This document shows, one piece after another, positions 1-8,380 of a stretch of DNA of 43,658 nt. Source of the DNA: Clostridia bacterium (lineage in GTDB: Bacteria; Bacillota; Clostridia; Oscillospirales; Acutalibacteraceae); assembly GCA_017629275.1 (NCBI GenBank), contig JAGBXM010000109.1:1-43658 (forward strand), given 5' to 3'. Numbering within the stretch: position 1 is the stretch's first letter; every line of letters begins with the position of its first letter. The notes under the pieces were generated by a model that ran no database searches, had not been told where the DNA came from, and saw only the letters and a program-made list of their open reading frames with translations. The position numbers were made by a program, and so were the translations under genes.

Positions 1-472
1 AATTAAGTCCGTTTTCGAATTTGTACCAATCGGTGTCAAGCTTGATGGCGGAAGATGGGGCAACGATGAAGCCCATTTCATCCGCAGTTTCTTTAACTTC
101 GTTGTTGACGGTGGCTCTGAAGCGAAGACCTGCCGACTGATATTTGCCGTTATTGTCTTCAGCGGCTTTTGCTACACGGATAGAAGCGGCTGCAGAAGCA
201 TTCCCTTCATCGGGAACAGCTTCAGGAACGGTCTGAACCTCAATGACCTGAGCGTTATCGAAGTATGCGGTAGCACCGCTTACACCGAAGAGAAAATGGA
301 TTTTATTATTCCAGAAGGTTGCTTTATAAGCCGTTAATGTTGCAAGCAGTTTTTCATCGGAGGTGTCGATAACAATGCCGTAGCGTTGCCATTTGGTTGA
401 GTATTTAAGGTTTGATGCAGTAGTCTTTTCGCCGTCAAAGTTCAGAGAAAAGACAAAGCGGGGATGATACAA
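1..472 (-). CDS. Partial secreted/carbohydrate-binding-like protein, 5' end unclear
   Basis: An open minus-strand frame enters from the left edge of the window and has no stop up to at least position 540. The translation contains a stretch around TKWQRYGIVID and WNNKIHFLFGVSGA that reads like a jelly-roll carbohydrate-binding module. It is followed by AGLRFRAT and EMGFIVAP, a pattern I associate with extracellular proteins of gut Clostridia. No in-frame ATG is present. The best start candidate is a TTG at 472 without a ribosome binding site, and the divergent tRNA promoter begins only about 20 bases further upstream. I infer either a 5'-truncated remnant or a gene whose true start cannot be recognised. 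The C-terminus lies outside the window, so no specific function can be given. Confidence 0.45.
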   Translation of the reverse strand, partial: MYHPRFVFSLNFDGEKTTASNLKYSTKWQRYGIVIDTSDEKLLATLTAYKATFWNNKIHFLFGVSGATAYFDNAQVIEVQTVPEAVPDEGNASAAASIRVAKAAEDNNGKYQSAGLRFRATVNNEVKETADEMGFIVAPSSAIKLDTDWYKFENGLN

Positions 473-493
473 TAAATTTTCGCGAAAAAGGTG

Positions 494-522
494 TTGACAT
501 TGACGTTTGTTTATGTTAAAAT
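494..522 (+). promoter_or_regulatory. Promoter of the tRNA-Ser pair
   Basis: A perfect -35 box TTGACA (494-499), a 17-base spacer and a -10 box TAAAAT (517-522) lie about 60 bases upstream of the first tRNA. This is a strong vegetative-type promoter. Confidence 0.75.
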
Positions 523-583
523 CTTTAGGCGTTGGGTAAGTCCGTACACGTTTGGTTGACGGCTCGGTCGCGACGTTTTAAAC

Positions 584-672
584 GGAGAGGTATCGAAGTG
601 GTCATAACGAGGCGGTCTTGAAAACCGTTTGGGGGCAACCCCACAAGGGTTCGAATCCCTTCCTCTCCGCCA
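584..672 (+). tRNA. tRNA-Ser (anticodon UGA)
   Basis: The acceptor stem GGAGAGG (584-590) pairs with CCTCTCC (662-668), followed by discriminator G and an encoded CCA. The anticodon loop CTTGAAA is closed by CGGT/ACCG and gives anticodon TGA. A long variable arm (TTGGGGGCAACCCCA region) and the T-arm GGGTTCGAATCCC confirm a class II serine tRNA. It is the first of two tandem serine tRNAs. Confidence 0.97.
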
Positions 673-733
673 TTTTTGGTTTAAATTTCCAAACAGCGGA
701 AAATTAAATATATTCTTTTAATTTGGCAACTAT

Positions 734-824
734 GGAGTAGTACTCAAGTTGGTGAAGAGGCGCCCCTGCTAAGGGCGTAGGTCGGGTAACCGGCGCGAGA
801 GTTCAAGTCTCTCCTACTCCGCCA
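734..824 (+). tRNA. tRNA-Ser (anticodon GCU)
   Basis: The acceptor stem GGAGTAG (734-740) pairs with CTACTCC (814-820), then G and an encoded CCA. The anticodon loop CTGCTAA is closed by CGCCC/GGGCG and gives anticodon GCT. The long variable arm (GTCGGGTAACCGGC) marks a serine tRNA. It is probably co-transcribed with the UGA serine tRNA 61 bases upstream and ends at the hairpin that follows. Confidence 0.97.
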
Positions 825-829
825 GAACA

Positions 830-857
830 AAAACCTGCAGAAATGCAGGTTTTTTTC
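830..857 (+). terminator. Intrinsic terminator after the tRNA-Ser pair
   Basis: AAACCTGCA (831-839) pairs with TGCAGGTTT around a short GAAA-type loop and is followed by a run of T. It sits directly after the second tRNA. Confidence 0.85.
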
Positions 858-1334
858 TTTTGTTATGCGGCTTTTGTGTGTTTTTGCTTTAATAAATTTA
901 ATAAATTATTTTAAAAATTTTAAAAAAATAGCATATTTTATTTATTTTACTAACCACGAAACTAACCACAAAAATTTGAAGATTGAGTCTACCTTTGTGG
1001 GCGCACACAGGCAACTCCCCATGAAATGGAGAGTTGTCACGAGGTGTTCGTGACAGAGGGGACGAACCCTGTTGGGTCGCCCCTACGAGGGGAGGATATG
1101 GGTTTTGTTGTGTCGTTTGGAGTTGGTAGGATGGTTGGATTTACCGTCGGACCGCCCGGGAGGTCGGTCCCTACGTTGTGGGTTTGACTGAAATGGCAAG
1201 TAGATTTGATTGAAATAAGTACTTGTAAATGATGGAGAGAAGTGGTATTATTACAATGTATAGTTATATATTGGAATAGTAGGGTTGCTATTCATTATTC
1301 GTTTTTACTTATCGTTCACTTTGGGGGTGGGGGA
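858..1334. repeat. Intergenic region with palindromic dispersed-repeat units
   Basis: This stretch holds no convincing gene. The only open frame (865-1053) has an AT-rich, low-complexity start and runs into repeats. From about 1010 there are several small palindromes: one in the actcccc/ggagag segment (1012-1037), TCACGAGGTGTTCGTGA (1037-1053), CGAACCCTGTTGGGTCG (1063-1079, an imperfect palindrome) followed by CCCCTACGA, and GGACCG/CGGTCC (1149-1170). Similar GCCCCTACGA-type units recur at 43.2-43.66 kb and related ones near 40.75 kb, so this is a family of dispersed palindromic repeats. Confidence 0.6.
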
Positions 1335-2165
1335 TTGGCTTACCGTAATCTGATGGATCTGCACGTGCATTCCGACAATTCGCACGACGCGCACCATTCG
1401 GTGACGTTGGTGTGTGAGAAGGCGGTGGCACACGGGCTTCGTGCCATTGCGGTCACCGACCATTGCAACATTATTGACTATCGTTCATCCAAACAGGACA
1501 TCATCTGCCGTCAGGCGGCTTTTGAGATCAAAAAGGCCAAAAACGTTTTCCATGGGCAGTTGATTGTATCGTGCGGTATTGAGTTAGGTTCACCCGCGAG
1601 GGATACGGCGGCGGTCAAGGACGTTTTGAGAAACAAATTTGACTACGTTGTGGCTTCGGTACATAGATTAAAGCGCCGCAAGGCAAGTTTTTTACACTAC
1701 GATATGAAGCAGAAGCATAATCACATTGATCAACTGTTCCCGAAATATCTTGACGAGATATATGAAACGGTCAAGTGGAACGGGTTTGATACTTTGGCTC
1801 ATCTTACCTTTCCGTTGCGGTATTTCCCCGAAGAGGTTTTGGCCGAGTTCAATATTGAAAAATACAATGAGCAGTTGGATGAAATATTAAAACTTTTGGC
1901 ACATAACGGCAAGGCTCTTGAAATCAACACAAAGGGTTCCCCGTTTCTTATGTTGGGCAAGACCTATAAATTCCACCCCGATTTTGACATCGTCAAGCGG
2001 TTCAAAGAGTTGGGTGGAGAATATATTACCGTCGGTTCCGACGCGCATAGTGCGCACGACGTCGGTCGCGGTGTTGCCGAAGCCTATGAAATGGCCGAGG
2101 CGGCAGGATTTAAATATATTACACTTTATCAGCATCGCACACCGTTGCCGATAAAATTTGATTAA
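1335..2165 (+). CDS. PHP-domain phosphoesterase, histidinol-phosphatase-like
   Basis: This is a metal-dependent phosphoesterase of the polymerase and histidinol phosphatase (PHP) superfamily, about 276 residues. Metal-binding motifs appear in the usual order: DLHVHS near the start, TDHCN, the glutamate in GIELGSP, SVHRL, LAHLTFP, EINTKG and GSDAHS near the end. The substrate may be histidinol phosphate, but no other histidine genes are nearby, so another phosphomonoester is possible. The frame is open from a GTG at 1242, but that leader is hydrophobic and unlike the family. I chose the TTG at 1335 behind a G-rich Shine-Dalgarno; the ATG at 1353 (MDLHVHS) is the alternative. It heads a tightly packed operon with the Lrp regulator, aminotransferase and ispE. 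Confidence 0.8.
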   Translation: MAYRNLMDLHVHSDNSHDAHHSVTLVCEKAVAHGLRAIAVTDHCNIIDYRSSKQDIICRQAAFEIKKAKNVFHGQLIVSCGIELGSPARDTAAVKDVLRNKFDYVVASVHRLKRRKASFLHYDMKQKHNHIDQLFPKYLDEIYETVKWNGFDTLAHLTFPLRYFPEEVLAEFNIEKYNEQLDEILKLLAHNGKALEINTKGSPFLMLGKTYKFHPDFDIVKRFKELGGEYITVGSDAHSAHDVGRGVAEAYEMAEAAGFKYITLYQHRTPLPIKFD

Positions 2166-2193
2166 AACTTTGGCGTATTTAAGGAGAAAAAAT

Positions 2194-2676
2194 ATGAACG
2201 TTAAGCTTTTGAAATTACTTTGCAAAAATGCGAGATATACCGTGCACGAGTTGTCGGTTATGACCGGCCTTTCGGAGGATGACGTGAAATCTCAGGTTTC
2301 GGAAATGGAAAAGGAAGGACTTATCCGCGGCTACAAGGCCGTTATCGACTGGGAGCGTCTTGATAGCGCAATGGTTTCGGCCATTATCGAGCTGAAGGTC
2401 GAGCCGCAGCCCGACGTCGGCTTCGAGCAGATAGCCGAGCAGGTCAAAAAGTATCCCGAGGTAGAGACGGTCTATCTTATGTCGGGCGGTTATGATCTTT
2501 GTGTAATCGTCAAGGGCAAGACCTTCCAGGAGGTCGCTATGTTTGTTGCCAAGCAGTTGGCACCGATGAAATACGTTGTTTCGACCGCTACTCATTTTAT
2601 TCTCCGTCGTTATAAGGAACTTGACATTGAGCTTATCGGCGACAATAAGGATGACAGGGAGAAGATTTCGTTTTGA
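2194..2676 (+). CDS. Lrp/AsnC family transcriptional regulator
   Basis: This 160-residue protein has an N-terminal winged helix-turn-helix (roughly residues 1-50, with ELSVMTGLSEDDVKSQV as the recognition region). A C-terminal RAM/AsnC ligand-binding domain follows (about 65-145, including VYLMSGGYDLCVIVKG). Such proteins act as multimeric feast/famine regulators that bind amino acids. The ATG at 2194 is preceded by AAGGAG. The stop codon shares one base with the next gene's ATG (TGATG), so it is translationally coupled to the aminotransferase and probably regulates it. This Lrp-aminotransferase pairing is common in Firmicutes. The effector amino acid cannot be read from the sequence. Confidence 0.9.
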   Translation: MNVKLLKLLCKNARYTVHELSVMTGLSEDDVKSQVSEMEKEGLIRGYKAVIDWERLDSAMVSAIIELKVEPQPDVGFEQIAEQVKKYPEVETVYLMSGGYDLCVIVKGKTFQEVAMFVAKQLAPMKYVVSTATHFILRRYKELDIELIGDNKDDREKISF

Positions 2677-3854
2677 TGGATTATATGAAGTTGTTGAACC
2701 CGACCGTTGTTGACATTAAACCGTCGGGTATCAGAAAGTTTTTTGATATTGCCGCTGAGATGGATGACGTTATATCCTTAGGTGTCGGTGAACCCGATTT
2801 TCAGACACCGTGGCACATCCGTCAGGCAGGTATCAAGTCGTTGCAGGACGGCAAGACCAAGTATACCTCCAACTGGGGTATTCTTGAATTAAGAAAGGCC
2901 GTCAGCGATTATATGAAGGCCGAAATTGGCTGTGAATATGACCCGAAGTCCGAAGTGCTTATTTCGGTCGGAGGCAGTGAGGCTATTGATGCCGCGGTCC
3001 GTGCCATAGTCGGTTACGGCGACGAGGTATTGATAGTCCAGCCGAGTTTTGTCTGCTATGAGCCTATCGTAAGGCTTGCAGGCGGTGTTCCCGTTATTAT
3101 TTCGACCAAGGTCGAAAACGAGTTCCGCCTTACCGCCGAGGAACTGAAAAGTCACATTACCGACCGCACCAAACTGCTTATTTTACCTTACCCCGGCAAC
3201 CCGACGGGTGCCATTATGGAGCGTGAGGATCTTGAGGCTGTTGCCGAGGCTTTGCGCGGTACTTCGATAGCTGTCATTTCGGACGAGATATATTCGGAGC
3301 TTACCTACACGGGCAACCGTCACGTCTCGATAGCGTCGCTTGACGGAATGCGGGAGCGCACCGTTGTCATCAACGGCTTCTCCAAGACCTATTCGATGAC
3401 GGGTTGGCGTTTGGGATTCGCCTGCGGTCCCGAGCCGATTCTGACACAGATGACCAAAATTCATCAGTTTGCCATTATGTCGGCACCGACCACGTCGCAG
3501 TATGCCGCTATTGAGGCACTTAAAAACGGACGCCCCGACATTGAGGCAATGGTTGAGGAATATGATATGCGCCGCCGTCTGATGGTGGACGGATTCAACG
3601 CCTTGGGACTTGAATGCTTTGAGCCTAAAGGTGCGTTTTACGCTTTCCCGAGCATAAAGTCGACGGGTCTTTCGTCGGAGGAATTCTGCGAAAGATTGCT
3701 TTATTCCAAGAAGGTTGCAATAGTGCCCGGTAACGCTTTCGGTGAAAGCGGAGAGGGCCACGTCAGAGCATCTTACTGCTATTCGGTCGACCACATAAAA
3801 GAGGCTATTCGCCGTATCGGTGAATTTTTGGAAGATATAAAAAATGAAGGTTAA
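2676..3854 (+). CDS. PLP-dependent class I/II aminotransferase
   Basis: This is a fold-type I aminotransferase of 392 residues, the usual family length. It shows the N-terminal VGEPDFQTP substrate-loop motif, the PYPGNPTGA motif, SDEIYSELTY, and the Schiff-base lysine K237 in NGFSKTYSMTGWRLG. The C-terminal arginine that binds the substrate carboxylate lies in HVRASYC. It most resembles PatA/aspartate or aromatic aminotransferases found beside an Lrp regulator, but the amino-donor specificity is inferred only. The start at 2676 overlaps the regulator's stop by one base; a TTG one codon earlier is also possible. The end overlaps ispE by 11 bases, so the three genes are one transcription unit. 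Confidence 0.88.
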   Translation: MDYMKLLNPTVVDIKPSGIRKFFDIAAEMDDVISLGVGEPDFQTPWHIRQAGIKSLQDGKTKYTSNWGILELRKAVSDYMKAEIGCEYDPKSEVLISVGGSEAIDAAVRAIVGYGDEVLIVQPSFVCYEPIVRLAGGVPVIISTKVENEFRLTAEELKSHITDRTKLLILPYPGNPTGAIMEREDLEAVAEALRGTSIAVISDEIYSELTYTGNRHVSIASLDGMRERTVVINGFSKTYSMTGWRLGFACGPEPILTQMTKIHQFAIMSAPTTSQYAAIEALKNGRPDIEAMVEEYDMRRRLMVDGFNALGLECFEPKGAFYAFPSIKSTGLSSEEFCERLLYSKKVAIVPGNAFGESGEGHVRASYCYSVDHIKEAIRRIGEFLEDIKNEG

Positions 3855-4698
3855 GGCTAACGCAAAGGTCAATTTATCACTCGACGTTACGGGTAAACGT
3901 GACGACGGGTATCATACGCTTTGTTCGGTTTTTCAATCGGTTTCGTTGAGCGATATTCTCAACGTCGAGTTGGCTGATGAGATCTCGGTCAGATGCTCCG
4001 ACGAACGGCTGTCGGGCCAAGATAATCTGTGCTTTAAGGCGACACAGGTGTTTTTTGAGGCGGCAGGATTTAGTTCGGGCGCCGATATTTATATTGAAAA
4101 GCACATTCCCGAAGCGGCAGGCTTAGGTGGCGGCAGTGCCGATGCCGCGGCCACCTTAGTCGCATTGAACAAATTGAGCGGCAACCCTTTATCCCAAGAA
4201 AAGCTTCTGGAAATTGCCCTGAAATTGGGCGCTGACGTGCCGTTTTGTATGTTGGGCGGCACCAAGCTGTGCGAGGGCATCGGTGAAATAATGACCGATC
4301 TTACTTGTTTACCCAAGTGTTACATCGTCGTTGCCAAAAAAGGTGTAAAGAGTTCGACGGGGGATATGTACCGTGCGCTCGATTCCGATTCTGACCGCCG
4401 ACGTCCCGACACGGCCGCCGTGCTGTCGGGGTTAAAGTTGGGTAAACTGACCGATATTTTCAACGGTGCATATAATTGCTTTGAGTCGGTGTCGGACGGC
4501 GCGGCTTTGAGCGAGGCACGAACCGTTGCTAAGCGTCACCTTGCGGTCTATTGCGGTCTGTCGGGTGCAGGTCCGTCGGTCATATCGGTTTTTGAAGATA
4601 AAGAAAATGCTGAAGCCGCGGCTTTTGAATTGGCCGAAGCAGACTTTCTGAGCTTTGTGACCGAGCCGTTGGAAAACGGCGTTGAAATAAATGAATAA
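3844..4698 (+). CDS. ispE: 4-diphosphocytidyl-2-C-methyl-D-erythritol kinase
   Basis: This GHMP-family kinase of 284 residues phosphorylates CDP-methylerythritol in the non-mevalonate isoprenoid pathway. The N-terminal KVNLSLDV carries the expected lysine (K8). The ATP-binding glycine-rich motif PEAAGLGGGSADAA is at residues 89-102. The catalytic aspartate is D131 in GADVPFCMLGG, and a C-terminal GLSGAGPSV (GHMP motif 3) is present. Length and motif order fit ispE well. It starts inside the aminotransferase gene, and the operon appears to end at the hairpin just downstream. Confidence 0.95.
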   Translation: MKVKANAKVNLSLDVTGKRDDGYHTLCSVFQSVSLSDILNVELADEISVRCSDERLSGQDNLCFKATQVFFEAAGFSSGADIYIEKHIPEAAGLGGGSADAAATLVALNKLSGNPLSQEKLLEIALKLGADVPFCMLGGTKLCEGIGEIMTDLTCLPKCYIVVAKKGVKSSTGDMYRALDSDSDRRRPDTAAVLSGLKLGKLTDIFNGAYNCFESVSDGAALSEARTVAKRHLAVYCGLSGAGPSVISVFEDKENAEAAAFELAEADFLSFVTEPLENGVEINE

Positions 4699-4706
4699 AA
4701 TTTTCA

Positions 4707-4755
4707 ACTCCTGCCAATATTTTCCGTGAAGGAAATTTTTGACAGGAGTGTTTTT
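4707..4755 (+). terminator. Terminator-like hairpin overlapping the spoIIR ribosome binding site
   Basis: Arms 4707-4725 and 4731-4749 form a 19-base-pair stem with three mismatches around a GTGAA loop, followed by five T. It looks like the intrinsic terminator of the ispE operon, yet its 3' arm contains the AGGAGT Shine-Dalgarno of spoIIR. Read-through transcripts would therefore carry a masked ribosome binding site. Confidence 0.7.
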
Positions 4756-5394
4756 ATGAGTTTACTTAAAAGAATTTGTCAACATATCGACCCGAAATCA
4801 GCCGTCAGAGCTTTGGCCTGTGCGTTGGTACTGTTGATAACCTTGAACATTTGCGGATTTTCAGCCAAGTGTGACGTTATTCGTGAAAACGTTTTAAGGC
4901 TTCACGTGTTGGCCAATTCCGATTCGGCCGAGGACCAAGCCTTGAAGCTAAAGGTGCGCGACGGTATTTTGCAGGTATCACAAGAGGTATTTGAAAACTG
5001 TCACAGTGTCGGCGAAGCCGAAACGGCGGCAAGAGAGCATTTGCCGTTGTTTAAAAGCGTTGCAGAAAAAATAGTTTCGGATAACGGCTACGGCTACGCG
5101 GTGAAGGTAGAACTCAAGGATACCTGGTTTGAAACGCGTGACTACGAAGGCTTTTCGCTTCCTGCGGGTAACTATGAGGCTTTAAGGGTGTTGATAGGCG
5201 AGGCGGACGGTAAGAATTGGTGGTGCGTTATGTTTCCGAGCGTTTGTATTCCTGCGGCCGCACGGGGCAAGAAGGATTTTTCCGAGGCTTTGAGCGACTC
5301 GCAAAGTGACATTGTGACACGTCCTCAGAGGTATAAAGCAAGGTTTAAAATAGTCGAGATATTTCAAAATATCACTAAATCTATGCGTGGGTGA
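4756..5394 (+). CDS. spoIIR: Stage II sporulation protein R
   Basis: SpoIIR is the forespore signal that activates the SpoIIGA protease, which then processes pro-sigma-E in the mother cell. The 212-residue product has an N-terminal membrane/signal segment (about residues 17-36, ALACALVLLITLNICG) followed by the family hallmark IRENVLRLHVLANSDSAEDQ and KLKVRDGIL. A later region around WWCVMFPSVCI is also typical. The ATG at 4756 follows AGGAGTG at good spacing; the upstream GTG at 4726 lies inside the hairpin and is unlikely. Its presence argues that the organism forms, or once formed, endospores. Confidence 0.93.
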   Translation: MSLLKRICQHIDPKSAVRALACALVLLITLNICGFSAKCDVIRENVLRLHVLANSDSAEDQALKLKVRDGILQVSQEVFENCHSVGEAETAAREHLPLFKSVAEKIVSDNGYGYAVKVELKDTWFETRDYEGFSLPAGNYEALRVLIGEADGKNWWCVMFPSVCIPAAARGKKDFSEALSDSQSDIVTRPQRYKARFKIVEIFQNITKSMRG

Positions 5395-5435
5395 GAAAAT
5401 GAATTAAAAAAATAGAGATTTTTTGAAAATAATAC

Positions 5436-5464
5436 TTGCATTTTGAATAAAGGTGTGGTATTAT
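5436..5464 (+). promoter_or_regulatory. Promoter of rpmE
   Basis: TTGCAT (5436-5441), a 17-base spacer and TATTAT (5459-5464) lie about 40 bases upstream of the rpmE start. Confidence 0.7.
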
Positions 5465-5502
5465 TCCATTACTGATGTGAAGAAAAGGAGAGGGGTGACA
5501 GT

Positions 5503-5709
5503 ATGAAAGAGGGTATTCATCCGCAGTATGAGACAGTTGTTGTAAAGTGTGCTTGCGGAGCTGAGTTTGAAACTCGCTCAACCAAGAAAGATATCCGTTT
5601 GGATATTTGCTCCAAGTGTCATCCGTTTTTTACCGGCAGACAGAAGCTTGTTGATACCGGTGGTCGCGTAGACAGATTCAAAAAACGTTTTGGCTTGGAT
5701 GCTAAATAA
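5503..5709 (+). CDS. rpmE: 50S ribosomal protein L31 (zinc-binding type)
   Basis: This 68-residue protein starts [12 protein letters not shown] and has the zinc-type cysteines in KCACGAEF and CSKCHPF, followed by [18 protein letters not shown], the L31 signature. L31 sits on the central protuberance and bridges the ribosomal subunits. The start is preceded by GAGAGGGGTG. It is a single-gene unit with its own promoter and a strong terminator. Confidence 0.98.
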   Translation: MKEGIHPQYETVVVKCACGAEFETRSTKKDIRLDICSKCHPFFTGRQKLVDTGGRVDRFKKRFGLDAK

Positions 5710-5723
5710 TTGTTTCAACATTG

Positions 5724-5757
5724 GCCGCAGTTGTACTTTACAACTGCGGCTTTTTGT
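5724..5757 (+). terminator. Intrinsic terminator after rpmE
   Basis: GCCGCAGTTGTA (5724-5735) and TACAACTGCGGC (5739-5750) form a perfect 12-base-pair stem with a CTT loop, followed by TTTTTGTT. Confidence 0.93.
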
Positions 5758-5780
5758 TCCATTGAAGGGAGGGTGACGAA

Positions 5781-6398
5781 ATGAGCTATAAGACGGTTAA
5801 AAAGGCGGCGACGGCCGAATATGAGGAAAAACGTTCCAGATTTATCGGGTCGGTCATTCCCTGCACAACTGAGCAGGAGGCTTTGGATCACATTGCCAAA
5901 AGGCGCAGTGAGACCTTTGGTGCGAGACACAACGTTTATGCCTACATTTTAAGGGAAAACAACATAGCGCGTTATTCCGATGACGGCGAGCCGCATTCGA
6001 CGGCAGGTATGCCGACTCTGGAGGTACTGCGTAAACAGGGCCTTTGTGACTGTTGTATCGTCACCACACGTTATTTCGGCGGAGTTTTACTCGGCACGGG
6101 CGGTCTTGTGCGCGCCTATACCGCCGCCGCCCGATTAGCGGTTGAAGAGGCGGGTATCGCTCTGATGCGCGTGTGCTATCAATGTGTGGTTGGTTGCGGT
6201 TATCCCGACCACGCGCAGGTCGAAAGGCTGATAAACGACTGCGGCGGCAAGGTAGACGGCAACGAGTTCACCCACGAAGTCAAGGTGAAATTTTCCATTA
6301 CCGCCTCAGATTTTGTGAATTTGGACGACAAATTCAAAGAAGTTTTTTGCGGTCGGCTTGAGCCTCAAATCGTGAGTGAGGGCTTCGCTGAGGTATAA
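5781..6398 (+). CDS. yigZ: YigZ/IMPACT family protein
   Basis: This 205-residue protein of the IMPACT (UPF0029) family has the conserved core RSRFIGSV, FGARHNVYAY, SDDGEPHSTAG and VTTRYFGGVLLGTGGLVRAYTAAA in the first 130 residues, then a ferredoxin-like DUF1949 C-terminal domain. Family members are linked to translation regulation and nucleic-acid binding, but the bacterial role is not settled. The start at 5781 follows GGGAGGGTGACGAA. A mostly AT-rich gap of about 160 bases separates it from dnaG; I see no clear terminator there. Confidence 0.93.
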   Translation: MSYKTVKKAATAEYEEKRSRFIGSVIPCTTEQEALDHIAKRRSETFGARHNVYAYILRENNIARYSDDGEPHSTAGMPTLEVLRKQGLCDCCIVTTRYFGGVLLGTGGLVRAYTAAARLAVEEAGIALMRVCYQCVVGCGYPDHAQVERLINDCGGKVDGNEFTHEVKVKFSITASDFVNLDDKFKEVFCGRLEPQIVSEGFAEV

Positions 6399-6556
6399 AT
6401 ATAAAAAGTTTGTATTATTTTAAAAAAATTAAAGTAAATTGTAATATTTTTTCGAATAATATTTATGTAAGGATTTTATGAAAGTTAATTTGCGTGTCCC
6501 ATTTTGGGGACAAGCTTGATGGTATATTAAATTTTAAGAAAGGGGAGAGACCGAAA

Positions 6557-8353
6557 GTGGCACTACCGCAGGAATTTTTGATGGAACTTAAATACCGTAA
6601 TGACATTGAGTCGGTGTTGTCACCGTTTATTGCGCTTAAACGTCGCGGCAGTAATCTTGTCGGTCTTTGTCCTTTCCATAACGAGAAAACACCTTCGTTT
6701 ACCGTGTACCCCGAGAGCGGCTCGTATTACTGTTACGGTTGCGGCCAGGGCGGTGACATCATCACCTTTACGATGAAGATGGAAAATCTCGATTATATCG
6801 ATGCGGTTCGCCGTCTTGCCGACAAAGCAGGACTGAGAATGCCCGAGGACGGCAAGGACGACAAGGAAGCGCGGCTCAAAAAAGATATTTATGAGTGTAA
6901 CAGTGAGGCGGGGCGGTTTTTCCATCAAGTGCTGATGAGTCCGCAAGGAAAGTCTGGGCTTGATTATTTTTTGGGACGTGGATTGAGTATCTCAACCATT
7001 AAGCGTTTCGGTCTGGGTTTTGCACCCGACGACTGGCACGCGCTGGAAAATCACCTGCGTTCCAAGGGTTTTTCGGATTACGTTATAAGTATGGCCGACC
7101 TTACGGGCAAGTCTGAAAAGAAGGACAAAAACGGACGCAATTTCACCTATGACCGTTTCCGTAACAGAATAATGTTCCCGATCATCAACATTCACGGCAA
7201 GGTTATCGGGTTCAGCGGACGTGCGATGCCCGGCAACGAAAAGCAGGGCGGCAAGTACATAAATACGTCGGACACGCCCGTTTATAAAAAAAGTCATAAT
7301 ATGTTCGCTTTGAACTTCGCCAAGTCTGACTGCTCAAAGCAGGCCATTCTGGTTGAAGGTAATATGGACGTTATTGCGCTTCACCAGGCAGGCTTTACCA
7401 CCGCCGTTGCGGCTTTGGGAACATCGTTCACCGAAGAACAGGCAAGGTTACTTGCGAGGTATACCAAAGAGGTCGTTCTGACCATGGATGCCGACTCGGC
7501 AGGTGAAAAGGCGACCGACCGCGCCATTTCGATCTTAGAGAGTGTGGGTGTCGATATCAAGGTTCTGAGATTGCCCGACTGCAAAGACCCCGATGAATTC
7601 ATCAAAAAACACGGCAATAATAAGTTCCAACACCTTATTGATAATGCTATGACGGCTTTGGAGTACAAGCTGGTTGTAGCGGCCAGGGGTATTGATCTTA
7701 CGGCGACCGACGGTAAATTAAAGTATCTTAACAAAGCTTGTGAGGTTTTGGCCGCATTGAAAGACCCGATAGCGGTTGAACTTTATACCGGAAAACTGTC
7801 GGCAAAATACGGCGTCTCGAAAGAACAACTGCAATCCATAATCAAGAATGCCGAAAATAAAAATTACCGATTCCAAACTAAAAGGGAGCTGCAGGAAATA
7901 ACGGCTCCCAAACTTGAGAAGAATCCCGTTAATCCGCAAAGAGAACAGTTCAAACGTGCGGCAGCGGCCGAGGAAGCGGTTATTTCAATAATGGCCAAGC
8001 ATCCCGATATGCTGGAGTATATTAAGTCAAAAATCGACGTTTCGGATTTTCTGACCGACTTTAATAAAAAGGTTTTTCAAAGGGTCTGTGAAATTCTCGA
8101 AACGGGGCACAGCTTTGACCTTGTTTTATTGGGTGACGGATTTACACCCGAGCAGGTAGCGTATATCACCAAACTGTTGACCGTCAATGCCGACGTTGAA
8201 AATGCCAAACAGGTATTGGAGGACAGCATTTCGGTTATATTAGAAGAAAAAAATGCCGCCGAAAACCCCGATGTTTCGTCACTTGACGATGCCGCGTGGG
8301 CCGAGGCAATGGCAAAATTATCCAAAGAAAAGAAAAAGAACGGGCCTAAATAA
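6557..8353 (+). CDS. dnaG: DNA primase
   Basis: This is a 598-residue primase that lays RNA primers at the replication fork. The N-terminal zinc-binding domain has C38, H41, C59 and C62 in GLCPFHNEKTPSF and YYCYGCGQGGD. The RNA polymerase/Toprim core has E267 in LVEGNMD and D311/D313 in TMDADSAG. A C-terminal helicase-binding region follows (about 440-590). The frame is open from a GTG at 6494, but the GTG at 6557 follows AGGGGAGA at ideal spacing and gives the family-like start VALPQEFLMELKYRNDIE. It is followed 27 bases later by the housekeeping sigma factor, the classic dnaG-rpoD arrangement. Confidence 0.97.
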   Translation: MALPQEFLMELKYRNDIESVLSPFIALKRRGSNLVGLCPFHNEKTPSFTVYPESGSYYCYGCGQGGDIITFTMKMENLDYIDAVRRLADKAGLRMPEDGKDDKEARLKKDIYECNSEAGRFFHQVLMSPQGKSGLDYFLGRGLSISTIKRFGLGFAPDDWHALENHLRSKGFSDYVISMADLTGKSEKKDKNGRNFTYDRFRNRIMFPIINIHGKVIGFSGRAMPGNEKQGGKYINTSDTPVYKKSHNMFALNFAKSDCSKQAILVEGNMDVIALHQAGFTTAVAALGTSFTEEQARLLARYTKEVVLTMDADSAGEKATDRAISILESVGVDIKVLRLPDCKDPDEFIKKHGNNKFQHLIDNAMTALEYKLVVAARGIDLTATDGKLKYLNKACEVLAALKDPIAVELYTGKLSAKYGVSKEQLQSIIKNAENKNYRFQTKRELQEITAPKLEKNPVNPQREQFKRAAAAEEAVISIMAKHPDMLEYIKSKIDVSDFLTDFNKKVFQRVCEILETGHSFDLVLLGDGFTPEQVAYITKLLTVNADVENAKQVLEDSISVILEEKNAAENPDVSSLDDAAWAEAMAKLSKEKKKNGPK

Positions 8354-8380
8354 CCTGTTCGGAATATGGGGGAAATATAA

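Noticed and set aside
865-1053. 62-codon frame after the serine tRNAs
   Set aside because: Low-complexity AT-rich start followed by palindromic repeat sequence, with no ribosome binding site.
3183-3872. 229-codon minus-strand frame opposite the aminotransferase
   Set aside because: Shadow frame of a well-supported gene, with no family resemblance.
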